Shown: positions 33,812-42,433, counted from the first letter of the stretch. The stretch: DNA of 64,000 nucleotides from Nitrospirota bacterium (GCA_015233365.1 JADFXU010000001.1:1-64000), one strand, 5' to 3'. Made by a program: numbers and translations. The notes: generated by a model not told the origin, from the sequence alone.

Positions 33812-35762
33812 CCGGCTTTATCGCCGGCTATTCTGTTCCTTTCTGCTGCTTTTTTGCCTGGTCCCGTGTTTTGCACCGCCATTTCTTTCAGCATCCGAGG
33901 CGCTGCCAGACGGCGCTCAATCACTCCTGAACGGCAAACGCAGTCTGGAAAGCAGTAATTATCAAAAAGCGATTGCGCTGCTGACTGCCGCCTGTGAGAA
34001 ATTACCGGTGTTAGGTGATTATGCGCTCCAGTGGCGCGCCAGGGCTTATGAAGAGGAGGGAAATATTGACCGTTCTCTTGCTGATCTAAGGACTCTTAAA
34101 GAGAGATATAAAGAATCGCCGCTTATTATGAAGGCAAGGCTGAAAGAGATAGAATTATTGGAAAAGAAGGGCGATCCGTCGGTGGGCAGGTTGCTCGAGG
34201 ACATGACCAAAGACAACCCCTCGAATATGGACATAAAATATGCCTATGCGCGCTGGCTTAAGGACAATAATGACCCGCAGAGAGCCAGGGAACTCCTCAG
34301 GGAAGTGTTTATATCTGCTTGTCCGCTCTCAGCCAGAGCATCAAATGAACTACCGCCATTTTATATTACTGCCGATGACCTTCTGAAAAAGGGAAAAACA
34401 CTGAATGCAGCATGGCGGTTCGAAGAAGCTGAAAAAGTCCTGCGGGAGGCTCTTGCACACAACACAGGCCATTTCACAAACGAAATAACAGACGCCCTGG
34501 CCTATTCCCTGTTCAGGCAGAAAAGATATAAGGATGCGGCAGATTTATATAAAGAAACAAAAAACATCTTCTGGAGGGCGCGGTCAATTTTCAGGGCCGG
34601 CAATGATGCCGCCTTTCAATCCGAACTGCCTGAATACAGCAACTCCGCCGATACCAGGGTCGCCACAGTGCTGATTGCATATGGCGAAATGACAAGACGG
34701 CAAGGCGATATTAAAGGGGCTTTCAAAATTTTCGACACCGTTCTTTCGAGTTATCCCTCCGCTAAAGAAGAAGTCTTATGGGCCAGCGGGTGGACGTATT
34801 ACTTGTCCGGAGATTACAGGAATGCATCCGGGATATTCTCAAAGCTGGCAGCGACCTTCGGGGACCCCAAATATCTTTACTGGAGCAGAAAGTGCAGGGT
34901 AATGCTGGGCTATAAAGACCCTTCAAAGCCTGCCGGAGACAGGGAAAACAGTCATGATTTTTATGCCTACTTGACCTGTCTGAAAAATCAACAGGTACTT
35001 TCGCCTGTCAGCAGTAAGCACTTGAAAACGTCATTGAATCCTCTTGCTTCCGAAAGAGTCGGCATACTGGTGAAACTCGGACTGAAGGACGAGGCAGCGG
35101 CTGAACTGCTCTCCTTATCCAGAAAAAATCCAACTCCGTCCGATCTTGTTTCTATCAGCTCATATCTTAAAGAACTGGGCCGCTTCAAAAACGCCATAGC
35201 TCTCGTTTCAAAGGTCCCATACAGCGAAGACCTGCACGACCTGTATTATCCGCGTGCCTTCTGGCCTGAAGTGGAGGAGGCCTCCAGGGCTACCTCGCTC
35301 GATCCTTATCTGATACTGTCCGTAATGCGCGAGGAATCGCGCTTCGAGCCCGAAGCACGGTCTATTGCGGGTGCAATCGGACTGATGCAGTTGATGCCGG
35401 CGACCGCCGGACAATGCAATAAAAATTCCAAAGGGCGCCTTAAGAATGGCGGGGTGCCGTCCCCTGTCAGATTGGCCGATCCCCGGACCAATATACTGCT
35501 CGGAAGCAGTTATCTCAAACAATTGCTCAGGAAATTCAACTCTGTTCCCATTGCCATTGCTTCCTACAATGCGGGTGAGGACGCAGTCAGCGACTGGTTG
35601 AAAAAGGGAAAATACAGGACGATCGACGAGTTTATAGAGGACATCCCATATGATGAGACGAGAAATTACGTGAAGAAAGTTATGACAGCTTATTTCGAGT
35701 ATTTACGCTCGAATCGCGACGGCGATTTAAGCATTGCGCATGTCAAAATCGGAGATTTATAG
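33777..35762 (+). CDS. slt: Soluble lytic murein transglycosylase (Slt70-like)
   Basis: Periplasmic enzyme cleaving peptidoglycan glycan strands with 1,6-anhydro product. With an ATG at 33777 (AAGGA upstream) it has 661 residues: a signal peptide (about residues 15-43), a long helical superhelix with TPR-like repeats (about 50-480), and a C-terminal SLT domain (about 500-640). Catalytic glutamate lies in MREESRFEP; AGAIGLMQLMPATA and ASYNAGEDAVSDWL are family motifs. Earlier ATG codons at 33717 and 33759 would extend into aroC; the signal peptide argues for the later start. Translation may be coupled to aroC by overlap. Confidence 0.92.
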   Translation: MIHSWIISKNSDRLYRRLFCSFLLLFCLVPCFAPPFLSASEALPDGAQSLLNGKRSLESSNYQKAIALLTAACEKLPVLGDYALQWRARAYEEEGNIDRSLADLRTLKERYKESPLIMKARLKEIELLEKKGDPSVGRLLEDMTKDNPSNMDIKYAYARWLKDNNDPQRARELLREVFISACPLSARASNELPPFYITADDLLKKGKTLNAAWRFEEAEKVLREALAHNTGHFTNEITDALAYSLFRQKRYKDAADLYKETKNIFWRARSIFRAGNDAAFQSELPEYSNSADTRVATVLIAYGEMTRRQGDIKGAFKIFDTVLSSYPSAKEEVLWASGWTYYLSGDYRNASGIFSKLAATFGDPKYLYWSRKCRVMLGYKDPSKPAGDRENSHDFYAYLTCLKNQQVLSPVSSKHLKTSLNPLASERVGILVKLGLKDEAAAELLSLSRKNPTPSDLVSISSYLKELGRFKNAIALVSKVPYSEDLHDLYYPRAFWPEVEEASRATSLDPYLILSVMREESRFEPEARSIAGAIGLMQLMPATAGQCNKNSKGRLKNGGVPSPVRLADPRTNILLGSSYLKQLLRKFNSVPIAIASYNAGEDAVSDWLKKGKYRTIDEFIEDIPYDETRNYVKKVMTAYFEYLRSNRDGDLSIAHVKIGDL

Positions 35763-35878
35763 CGCACATCCTCCGGTAACGCCGGACTCTGTACGCTGCG
35801 CGATATTTTATGTTATTATTTTAGCGACCTATACGCAGGTATTTTCTGCGTTCAGATGCGAAAGCAAGGGAGGGGTTC

Positions 35879-36109
35879 ATGGATATGCTGAAAACTTTTG
35901 AAGAAAAGATAACCTATGCAGTCGAAAAGATCAAGATACTGAAAGAAGAAAAAAACAATCTCGACAAACGGATAGAAGAGCTTGAGGATATGCTGAGAAT
36001 GAAAGAGCAGGAAGTGGACAAATTGATGGTCGAGAAAGCCGCGATCAAGACCCAGATAGAGGACTTATTCAACGAACTGGATTCAATCGAACTCGAAAAG
36101 CGTAATTAA
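35879..36109 (+). CDS. zapB: ZapB-like coiled-coil division protein
   Basis: A 76-residue protein that is almost one continuous coiled coil, with heptads through EKIKILKEEKNNLDKRIEELEDMLRMK and onward, and no membrane segment. Size and composition match cell-division factor ZapB, which links ZapA to the Ter region and FtsZ ring. A GGGAGGGG ribosome-binding site precedes the ATG. Its neighbour 26 bases downstream is zapA, which strengthens the call; the coiled coil alone would not be specific. Confidence 0.75.
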   Translation: MDMLKTFEEKITYAVEKIKILKEEKNNLDKRIEELEDMLRMKEQEVDKLMVEKAAIKTQIEDLFNELDSIELEKRN

Positions 36110-36114
36110 TCCGC

Positions 36115-36130
36115 AATGCGTGATGAGTAA
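36115..36130 (+). repeat. Single arm of the AATGCGTGATGAGTAA repeat
   Basis: AATGCGTGATGAGTAA lies between zapB and zapA and is identical to each arm of the hairpin at 41194-41233; a variant is at 41896-41929. Here there is no complementary arm. Confidence 0.6.
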
Positions 36131-36135
36131 GAATA

Positions 36136-36414
36136 ATGGGGAATGTGGAAGTACATATTCTGGGACAAAAGTATATAATCAAAGGCGACAATGAATCGCC
36201 CGAATACCTGATGCAGCTGGCCGCCTACGTAGATCAAAAACTCAGAGAAGTATACGAGACTGCTCCGCGGATAACTCCGCTTAAAGCCTCTATCCTCGCG
36301 GCCCTGAACATCGCCGATGAACTGCACAAGATAAAGAAAGATCACAAGTCCATATCCCAAAGCATCAAAAGCATCGAAGATAAGGCAGACTCGATAATAA
36401 AGCTCTTTGATTAA
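36136..36414 (+). CDS. zapA: Cell division protein ZapA
   Basis: FtsZ-ring stabilising protein of 92 residues. The N-terminal half NVEVHILGQKYIIKGDNESPEYLMQLAAYVDQKLREV is the ZapA signature (globular head), and residues 46-92 form the dimerising coiled coil, with ILAALNIADELHKIKKDHKSI. It follows zapB closely and the pair is probably one transcript. The short interval holds one copy of the AATGCGTGATGAGTAA repeat. Confidence 0.92.
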   Translation: MGNVEVHILGQKYIIKGDNESPEYLMQLAAYVDQKLREVYETAPRITPLKASILAALNIADELHKIKKDHKSISQSIKSIEDKADSIIKLFD

Positions 36415-36515
36415 TAAGACTCTACTGCAACACCTCTCACTGCCGGGGCATATGTATACCATCGGAATCTGTTACGATGGAAATAGCCATTCGCAGCCCT
36501 GGATGACAGACACAC

Positions 36516-37361
36516 ATGACATATAACAGACAGGAAATCATCGGCATGGTTGAGCAAATGCCCGCTTTCCCCCGGAGCGTGTATCGGGTGATGGAACTCG
36601 CCTCGGACATCAATTGCGACCCCAAAGAACTTGTGGAGGTCATTGAACATGACCCGGTCCTGATATTGAAAATCCTCAAAGTGGTGAATTCCCCCTATTT
36701 CAGTCTCGGCCAGAAAATCACTTCCGTAAATCACGCAGTGGTCTATATAGGATTGAATACGGTCAAGAACCTTGCCATGAGCACTGCCACCATCGGCGCG
36801 CTGCCCCGTAAGAACAAGGCGGGCTTCGACATGGATGCTTTTCTGCTGCACTCCCTCGCTACGGCCACGATAGCCAGGTTGTTTGCCAGAGAGTTGGGCG
36901 TTCCAGTCAAGGAGTCATTCGATTATTTTGTGTCGGGCCTCCTGCACGATTTCGGCAAGGCAGTCCTTGCCCATTTCACCCCGGACGAGTTTCAGATGGC
37001 ACTGACGATCGCCAAGGAGAGGCAGGTTCCTTTATATATGGCTGAAAACGAAATATTTGATATCGACCATTCCCTGATCGGCTCGCTTCTCGGCGAAAGG
37101 TGGCGGTTGCCGGCGAACCTCGTGGCGTCGCTGAAGGGGCATCATTGTCTGGAAGGCGATCGTCTGCCCCTTACAAGCGTTGTTGCAGCAGCCAATCAAG
37201 TCAGCAAGTGGCTGCAGATCGGAGACAGCGGCAATCCCATACTGGAAAAGATGCCCGATGCGATAGCGGAACAGTTCGGCGAAGATTTTGGGACCATTGT
37301 CGAAAGGCTTGGCGGCGTAACAGACGAAATAGAAAAAGCAAAAGTATTCATTCAGGGATAA
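36516..37361 (+). CDS. HDOD-domain protein
   Basis: Single-domain HDOD protein of 281 residues, cytosolic. The family core is clear: LPAFP-like MPAFPRSVYRVMELASD, EHDPVLILKILKVVNSPYF, ITSVNHAVVYIGLNTVKNL, and YFVSGLLHDFGKAVLAHF followed by HHCLEGD. HDOD proteins are usually adaptors in signalling, motility or c-di-GMP circuits; the HD phosphohydrolase residues are partly retained (HDFGK) but activity is not assured. It is 100 bases after zapA and 11 bases before a metallo-beta-lactamase gene, likely co-transcribed with the latter. Confidence 0.88.
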   Translation: MTYNRQEIIGMVEQMPAFPRSVYRVMELASDINCDPKELVEVIEHDPVLILKILKVVNSPYFSLGQKITSVNHAVVYIGLNTVKNLAMSTATIGALPRKNKAGFDMDAFLLHSLATATIARLFARELGVPVKESFDYFVSGLLHDFGKAVLAHFTPDEFQMALTIAKERQVPLYMAENEIFDIDHSLIGSLLGERWRLPANLVASLKGHHCLEGDRLPLTSVVAAANQVSKWLQIGDSGNPILEKMPDAIAEQFGEDFGTIVERLGGVTDEIEKAKVFIQG

Positions 37362-37371
37362 GGGAGCAGTT

Positions 37372-38259
37372 TTGAAGATAACATTCTGGGGCGTGCGGGG
37401 TTCCCTTCCTTCTCCGGGAACGGGGACCGTTCGCTACGGCGGCAACACGACCTGCATTTCGGTAGAAACAGACGATGGGCAGCTCATCGTCCTGGACGCG
37501 GGGACCGGCATCTATAAGCTCTCACAAGCCCTTCTCGGGCGTCTGCCGGTCTCATGCTCGCTTTTCATTACGCATACCCACTGGGACCACATCCAGGGTC
37601 TGCCTTTTTTTATTCCTCTTTTCATTCCAGGCAACCGCATACAAATTTACGGGGCTTTCGATCCAATTTCAGGCAAATCGATAAAAGACGTGCTCAGCGG
37701 ACAGATGGAGTACTGCTATTTCCCGGTGCGGCAGGATGAACTGAGGGCCGAAATACATTATATGACTCTGCACGAGAAGCAAACCGTGGAAATAGGTCAG
37801 GCAAAGGTCACCACTATCCTGATGAACCATCCGGTCCTCAATTTCGGCTACAAGATCGAATGTGGCGGGAAAAGCGTCTTTTTCACCGGGGACAACGAAC
37901 CGCTGTACAATATTTACAGCCCCGGCGACGATTTCCACCAGGAATACGGGAGCCTTATCTCATCGAAAGACGCCACGCTTCTGGACTTTATCCACGGCAT
38001 CGATGTCCTCATAGCCGACTCCGCATTTACTGCCGATGAATATCCGGCAAAGAAGGGATGGGGACACGGTACTTTCGATTCCTGCATCGCCATGGCAAGA
38101 AAGGCCGGGGCAAACAAACTGTATTTTACCCATCATGAACCTCTGAGGAGGGACGAAGACCTCGATGCCATAGAGCGCCGGCTCAGGGAGCACTATCCCG
38201 CCGGGGAGGGAATGCCTTCATTCACAATAGCCTACGAAGGACTCGAAATTCTGCTGTAG
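37372..38259 (+). CDS. Metallo-beta-lactamase-fold hydrolase
   Basis: Cytosolic hydrolase of 295 residues from a TTG start with AAGGGA upstream. The N-terminus KITFWGVRGSLPSPG and the zinc motif THTHWDHIQGLPFF (about residues 64-77) with later HPVLNFGYKIE, FTGDNE and ADSAFTADEY define an MBL class often found with HDOD and receiver proteins in signalling operons. No nucleic-acid-processing beta-CASP extension is seen. It may hydrolyse a phosphodiester signal, but substrate is unknown. It converges with the GGDEF gene, with 13 bases between the stops. Confidence 0.85.
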   Translation: MKITFWGVRGSLPSPGTGTVRYGGNTTCISVETDDGQLIVLDAGTGIYKLSQALLGRLPVSCSLFITHTHWDHIQGLPFFIPLFIPGNRIQIYGAFDPISGKSIKDVLSGQMEYCYFPVRQDELRAEIHYMTLHEKQTVEIGQAKVTTILMNHPVLNFGYKIECGGKSVFFTGDNEPLYNIYSPGDDFHQEYGSLISSKDATLLDFIHGIDVLIADSAFTADEYPAKKGWGHGTFDSCIAMARKAGANKLYFTHHEPLRRDEDLDAIERRLREHYPAGEGMPSFTIAYEGLEILL

Positions 38260-38272
38260 GGTCAACTGCACT

Positions 38273-39196
38273 TCATTGCCGCAGGTCCATCTTCACACAA
38301 CTTCCACTGACCGTTTTGGCAAACTTTTTGACTTCAGACGCAATTTCAGCCATTGCTCCATAGTGAGTGAACTGTTTCTTCATGTTATGGGCAATGCCGA
38401 TTGAGAGGCTTATGATGGGGTATTCCCTTTTTTTCTCCTCCCTGTCCACTGATTCTATGTGCCCCCTTGTCCTGTCGTCCATATCGTAAAAAGTGGGGAT
38501 AATCGCGTCGAAATACTCGACAATGCTGCAGGAAGTCTCTTCAACGACATCGCAATCCATAATAAATACAAAATCGTCTCCGCCCACGTGACCGACAAAA
38601 CTGCCGTGATACTGCCTCTCTTTGACGGTATTGCGTATAAGCCTGCCGAGCATCTTCAGGACTTCATCGCCCCTGCTGAATCCGTAGCGGTCGTTGTATG
38701 GCTTAAAATGGTCAAGGTCGGCATAAGCCAGTGCGAATTGGTCCCCTGCATCAAGCCGCCTTTGTATCTGTTTTATTATCTGAATATTCCCGGGCAAGCC
38801 GGTCAGGGGGTTGACTTCGATCATGCGCTCAGCCCTTTGTATGCACAATTCGACCCTCGACTGTATTTCTGCTTCCAGCAATGACCGCTTGATGTAATCA
38901 TCGACAAGAAGATAATCCCAGTGAGAACCCGAGAAGTCATCGTCCAAAACAGCAAGCACGGAGAGGTGGCCCAAAACAGGATCATTTTTTAAATCGTTCA
39001 GCATCGCCACCGTGGCCGGGTCGTCGGATATCATGTCAATGAGCAACACATCGGGACTCATACTATATATAAAATCCAGCGACGACGGGAGGGAGGGAAA
39101 CTCGATTACACGGCAGAACTGTCCGACAAAATGGCTGACTATGCCGGTCAGCACAGGGTCCCTGGATACAACAACAACCGTCTTTGGATCACTCAT
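38273..39196 (-). CDS. GGDEF diguanylate cyclase with receiver-like N-terminus
   Basis: Protein of 307 residues. Residues about 1-120 form a CheY-like fold (KTVVVVSRDPVLTGIVSHFV, DVLLIDMISDDP) with the possible phosphoacceptor aspartate in LLIDM. Residues about 140-300 form a GGDEF domain: NPLTGLPGN, YADLDHFKPYNDRYGFSRGDEVL and the active-site loop HVGGDDFVFI (GGDDF). The conserved aspartate of the DLDxFK motif is present, so c-di-GMP synthesis is likely. An insertion with charged stretch RGHIESVDREEKKREYP precedes SLSIGIA. The ATG at 39196 overlaps the preceding HDOD gene by eight bases. Confidence 0.9.
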   Translation of the reverse strand: MSDPKTVVVVSRDPVLTGIVSHFVGQFCRVIEFPSLPSSLDFIYSMSPDVLLIDMISDDPATVAMLNDLKNDPVLGHLSVLAVLDDDFSGSHWDYLLVDDYIKRSLLEAEIQSRVELCIQRAERMIEVNPLTGLPGNIQIIKQIQRRLDAGDQFALAYADLDHFKPYNDRYGFSRGDEVLKMLGRLIRNTVKERQYHGSFVGHVGGDDFVFIMDCDVVEETSCSIVEYFDAIIPTFYDMDDRTRGHIESVDREEKKREYPIISLSIGIAHNMKKQFTHYGAMAEIASEVKKFAKTVSGSCVKMDLRQ

Positions 39197-40025
39197 CGGA
39201 AAACATGAAGTCCCCGGCCTGGCCCAATGCATCTTCAAATTCGGATACTATTTCCTTCAAATCGTCTTCGGAAAGGTCGAGCAATTGCCAGACCGAAGGA
39301 TGCACTGCCGGGACAAAGTAATCGCCGGCAAAACCAAAACCCTTGGCTCGGGTCAATATATCTGCAAAATGGACTATCGCGGTCTGCATAGGGACCATTC
39401 GCGAGAGGTGCGGCTTGTGGTGATATTCAATCGGCTCAACCAGATTCATGGGGAAGTTCCATTTCTTGGCAATCCATCCACCGGCATCGGCATGATTTAT
39501 GTTGAGTATTTTTTTCTCGGATTCGAAGATAAAGTTCCCTTCATTTTCGGCATCGGTCATTATCTGACGGTATTCCTCAGGAAATTTGAGGCCCAGCACA
39601 ACCTTTCCGATATCATGCAGCAAGGCGGCAACAGAGACTTCTTCAGGCTCTTTCACTCCCTTTCTCTTTGCAATAATGCGCGATGCAATTGCACATCCGA
39701 GTGAATGCTCCCAGAGTCCGATCATCGTTTTTTGCATAGCCTCGAAAACGGAAACGCCGAGCAGCATGCCCCTGACTACATTAAGCCCGAGCAATATCAA
39801 AGCCTGATTCAAAGAAGATATTCTGCCCGGAAAACCGTAAATCGGCGAATTCACGACTTTCAGAACCCTGGACGTAAGCACAGGATCATTGGAAATAAAA
39901 CCGCCGATCTCGCTGATCGAGACCTTAGGCCTCTCGATAACAGCCAGGAGTTTTCTCAAAACGCCGGGTATTGTCGGGAGAGTATCAATCTTCTCAATCT
40001 GACTTCTCAGGTCCCGTATATCCAT
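39189..40025 (-). CDS. HDOD-domain protein
   Basis: HDOD protein of 278 residues: IDTLPTIPGVLRKLLAVIE, FISNDPVLTSRVLKVVNSPIYG, ISSLNQALILLGLNVVRGM, and AALLHDIGKVVLGL, with a later NHADAGGWIAKKWNFP and IEYHHKP. The HD motif reads HDIGK, so metal binding could be intact. It follows a small protein related to HD-GYP accessory domains and overlaps the GGDEF gene downstream, making a three-gene signalling operon on the minus strand that may control c-di-GMP. Confidence 0.9.
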   Translation of the reverse strand: MDIRDLRSQIEKIDTLPTIPGVLRKLLAVIERPKVSISEIGGFISNDPVLTSRVLKVVNSPIYGFPGRISSLNQALILLGLNVVRGMLLGVSVFEAMQKTMIGLWEHSLGCAIASRIIAKRKGVKEPEEVSVAALLHDIGKVVLGLKFPEEYRQIMTDAENEGNFIFESEKKILNINHADAGGWIAKKWNFPMNLVEPIEYHHKPHLSRMVPMQTAIVHFADILTRAKGFGFAGDYFVPAVHPSVWQLLDLSEDDLKEIVSEFEDALGQAGDFMFSDE

Positions 40026-40026
40026 A

Positions 40027-40323
40027 TCAGACGCTCATACCTTCTATTTGTTCTCTCAGTATTCTTTTGAGTATCGGCATATACGGCTCTTCTCCTGTTT
40101 TTTTGAACCGGGCATCCAGCTCGGCCAGCAGCTCGTCTTTGCTTTTTGCGGGTCCCGCCGTCCCCTCGATAAACACGGTGTTTATGCTCATATTATGCAG
40201 CCGTTCTATATGTACGTCCGATAGTACCGTCCCTTCACCAATGATAATCATGCCGCTGTCATTGATTACAGGCTTCGCCAGTTTAACTCCGGGTTTCAGG
40301 GTCTCCACAGAGACTTTTTTCAA
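40027..40323 (-). CDS. Small HD-GYP-associated (DUF3391-like) domain protein
   Basis: Protein of 98 residues. The first sixty residues, KKVSVETLKPGVKLAKPVIN then GMIIIGEGTVLSDVHIERLHNMSINTVFI, match the short beta-rich domain usually found at the N-terminus of HD-GYP phosphodiesterases, here standing alone. The remainder is helical (KSKDELLAELDARFKK). It ends two bases before the HDOD gene, so both are translated from one message. Confidence 0.75.
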   Translation of the reverse strand: MKKVSVETLKPGVKLAKPVINDSGMIIIGEGTVLSDVHIERLHNMSINTVFIEGTAGPAKSKDELLAELDARFKKTGEEPYMPILKRILREQIEGMSV

Positions 40324-40559
40324 AGATTGCCTCCCCTTTCACGATACGGGCCACAGCATTCACCACTTATTACTCAGCCCGGTAAAAAACACAAATTATC
40401 CATAATCATTATAACACAGCAGGAGAAAATTTCCTGATGCGGATGAGCGATAGGAAAATATTGCCGTAAAAGAAAAGGTAGAAGGCCAAAGGTGAACGGA
40501 AAAGATAAAGAATCTAATATCCAGTAATTATTTTCTATTAACTTTCATATTGCCTTTAG

Positions 40560-40575
40560 TGGCACAGAAATTGCA
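40560..40575 (+). promoter_or_regulatory. Sigma-54 (RpoN) promoter
   Basis: TGGCACAGAAATTGCA matches the -24/-12 consensus TGGCAC-R-N4-TTGC-W at every fixed position. The predicted start is about 12 bases downstream, near 40587, leaving a leader of about 33 bases with a strong AAGGAGGTGA ribosome-binding site (40605-40614) before the ATG at 40620. I found no second site of this quality in the window. Confidence 0.85.
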
Positions 40576-40619
40576 CAACCGAATCGGGTATATATTGATG
40601 TTAAAAGGAGGTGAAAGCA

Positions 40620-41156
40620 ATGACGATTCAATCAATCAGCGGCATCAGTCAGACTCAGAATTCCATGCGTACGGACTTCATAAACCTTGTGCAAAGCATG
40701 AAAGCTGTTCAGGATGCAGAGAATTCCGGGAACCAGGACCAGGTCGCATTATCGCAAAACGCCCTGGCCCAGGCAGCGGCCCAGGTCAAGAATGACATGT
40801 CCGCTGTTACAAAGGGACAACAGGCCGGCAGCGGCAGCCAGGTTCAGGCATCCGGTAACGGCAGGATGCAGAATCTTCAAAATGATCTTCAAACCCTCCA
40901 GAGCGCATTGAATTCAGCCAGTCAAAACCAGGGCGGGTCGCAAGGCACCATCGACAATGCCATGAGCAGGGTTTCAGACGACATCTCGGCACTTCATAAG
41001 GGCCATGGATTTCGTCATCGGCTTGCCAATATGATGAACGCATCCAATCCCGGCAATAAAGCCAATAGCAGCGACACTATTTCCTCGCTGGCTGCTCTCT
41101 TTGGGGTCGGGACCTCGAGTCAATCCGGCACAGGTACTTTGAATGTGACGACATAA
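40620..41156 (+). CDS. Ser/Asn/Gln-rich protein under sigma-54 control
   Basis: Protein of 178 residues, unusually rich in S, N, Q, G and A and without cysteine. It has no signal peptide. Two helical segments of related pattern are seen (about residues 15-60 and 80-125, the second LQNDLQTLQSALNSASQN), separated by a GSGSQVQASGNG linker; the C-terminus is low complexity and ends GTGTLNVTT. It resembles a loosely defined set of small bacterial proteins with repeated LQxAL-type helices; I cannot name the family. A very strong ribosome-binding site and a sigma-54 promoter imply high, regulated expression. The function is unknown; surface or secreted material is a possibility. Confidence 0.7.
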   Translation: MTIQSISGISQTQNSMRTDFINLVQSMKAVQDAENSGNQDQVALSQNALAQAAAQVKNDMSAVTKGQQAGSGSQVQASGNGRMQNLQNDLQTLQSALNSASQNQGGSQGTIDNAMSRVSDDISALHKGHGFRHRLANMMNASNPGNKANSSDTISSLAALFGVGTSSQSGTGTLNVTT

Positions 41157-41193
41157 GATGCGTGATGTGTAATGAGTAATGTTTGAAAAAAGT

Positions 41194-41233
41194 AATGCGT
41201 GATGAGTAAACAGCAGATTACTCATCACGCATT
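41194..41233. terminator. Perfect 16-bp hairpin between convergent genes (AATGCGTGATGAGTAA repeat)
   Basis: AATGCGTGATGAGTAA (41194-41209) is perfectly complementary to TTACTCATCACGCATT (41218-41233), with an 8-base loop. It lies between the stop at 41156 (plus) and the stop at 41243 (minus), so it likely terminates transcription from both sides. A degenerate extra copy precedes it at about 41158-41180. Confidence 0.65.
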
Positions 41234-41242
41234 GTGGTCTTA

Positions 41243-41860
41243 TCAGGTTTTGTCGGACCCTTCTACCTGCTTTTTCTTCAGCCTCTTGACAAGTTCTTCA
41301 TATGAACCCGACACAATTATTTTATTGAACTGGTTTCTGTAATTATTTACAAGGCTCACTCCCTCGATAATCACATCGTAGACGACCCAATTGCCGCTCT
41401 TTTTTTCCATCCTGTATTCAACAGGTATATCTACGTTCCTTTTTGTAACAATCTTAGTCTTGACTATAGCATAAACAGAGTCGCTGCTCTCTTCTCCATA
41501 CGTGATTTTTTCATCCGAATAGCTCTCAACCTTTCTTATATAAGTGCGTTCGAGAAGATCTGCGTACAACACAACAAACTCTTTCCTTTCTTCCGGCGTC
41601 CTTTGCCTCCAGTACTGGGCAAGAGAACGCTTCGCCATCTCCTCGAAATCAAAGTGCTCGCTGACTACTTTTCGTATTGCGGCCCTGCGTTCTTTTGTTT
41701 TCTCAGCCCTCCGCAACTCCTTGTTCTTCAGAATGTCGATCACCCTATCGGTTGTCTGCCTGGCTATGTCGGTAGGCTCGCCAGCATAGCCATATGCGGC
41801 CATCAGCAATACTATCAGGCATGCCGCAAAAATTGTTTCCGGAAAACTTCTCCCCTTCAT
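41243..41860 (-). CDS. mlaC: MlaC-like periplasmic phospholipid-binding protein
   Basis: Protein of 205 residues with a signal peptide (about residues 8-26, ending YGYAGEP) and a Tol-Tgt2/MlaC domain: FEEMAKRSLAQYWRQRTPEERKEF is the family's central stretch, then FVVLYADLLERTYIRK and a VEYRMEKKSGNWVVYDVIIEGVSLVNNYR end motif. MlaC ferries phospholipid between outer membrane and the MlaFEDB complex. It is last in the minus-strand mlaE-F-D-C set, after a hairpin repeat. No mlaA lipoprotein is in this window. Confidence 0.9.
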   Translation of the reverse strand: MKGRSFPETIFAACLIVLLMAAYGYAGEPTDIARQTTDRVIDILKNKELRRAEKTKERRAAIRKVVSEHFDFEEMAKRSLAQYWRQRTPEERKEFVVLYADLLERTYIRKVESYSDEKITYGEESSDSVYAIVKTKIVTKRNVDIPVEYRMEKKSGNWVVYDVIIEGVSLVNNYRNQFNKIIVSGSYEELVKRLKKKQVEGSDKT

Positions 41861-41895
41861 ACCCCCCCCTCCTTTATTTGGTAATTGAAAATGAG

Positions 41896-41929
41896 AATGC
41901 GCAATGAGTTTTTTTACTCATCACGCATT
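41896..41929. repeat. Variant AATGCG...CGCATT hairpin between mlaD and mlaC
   Basis: AATGCGCAATGAGT (41896-41909) pairs with ACTCATCACGCATT (41916-41929) with two mismatches and a T-rich loop. It is a degenerate version of the hairpin at 41194-41233 and may cap the mlaEFD message or act as a stability element before mlaC. Confidence 0.5.
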
Positions 41930-41937
41930 ACGGTCTT

Positions 41938-42381
41938 TTACACTTTTCCGTAGATATACTTCGATATAACCTCTTCAAGATCGATGGGGGCCTCGGTTTC
42001 CCTCAATCTCTCGCCATTTTGCAGAGTTTTATCCGACCCTCCCGGGGTTATCTCCACATACTTTTCACCTATAAGCCCCTTCGTCTTTATAGATGCAATG
42101 GCATCTTCCTGAATCTTGACCTTATCGTTGATGATGAATTCTATCATCGCCTCATAATTCTTGTCCAGGCGCACGCTCTTGACCTTGCCGACCTCAACTC
42201 CTGCGATCTCGACAGCAGCGCCGTTCTTCACGCCGCCGGCCTTCTGAAACTCAGCATACACAGCATATCCTCCGCCGCCAAGTACTTCCAGTTTCCCCAG
42301 CTTTATCGAAATAAATGCAAGCGCAAAAATGCCGAGCAGCAGAAAAAGCCCCGCAGACAGTTCCGCATCAAATTTTCTCAT
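41938..42381 (-). CDS. mlaD: MlaD-like MCE-domain protein
   Basis: Protein of 147 residues: an N-terminal membrane anchor (about residues 9-27, GLFLLLGIFALAFISIKLG) and one MCE domain (about 40-120) with VYAEFQKAGGVKNGAAVEIAGVEVGKVKSV. The C-terminus IDLEEVISKYIYGK is short and typical of MlaD. It forms the hexameric ring of the Mla phospholipid transporter in the periplasm. It is in order after mlaE and mlaF. Confidence 0.94.
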   Translation of the reverse strand: MRKFDAELSAGLFLLLGIFALAFISIKLGKLEVLGGGGYAVYAEFQKAGGVKNGAAVEIAGVEVGKVKSVRLDKNYEAMIEFIINDKVKIQEDAIASIKTKGLIGEKYVEITPGGSDKTLQNGERLRETEAPIDLEEVISKYIYGKV

Positions 42382-42433
42382 TGCCGACCTCCGGTATTTC
42401 CTTAATATAACTTATTTATCAGACATCAATGAA

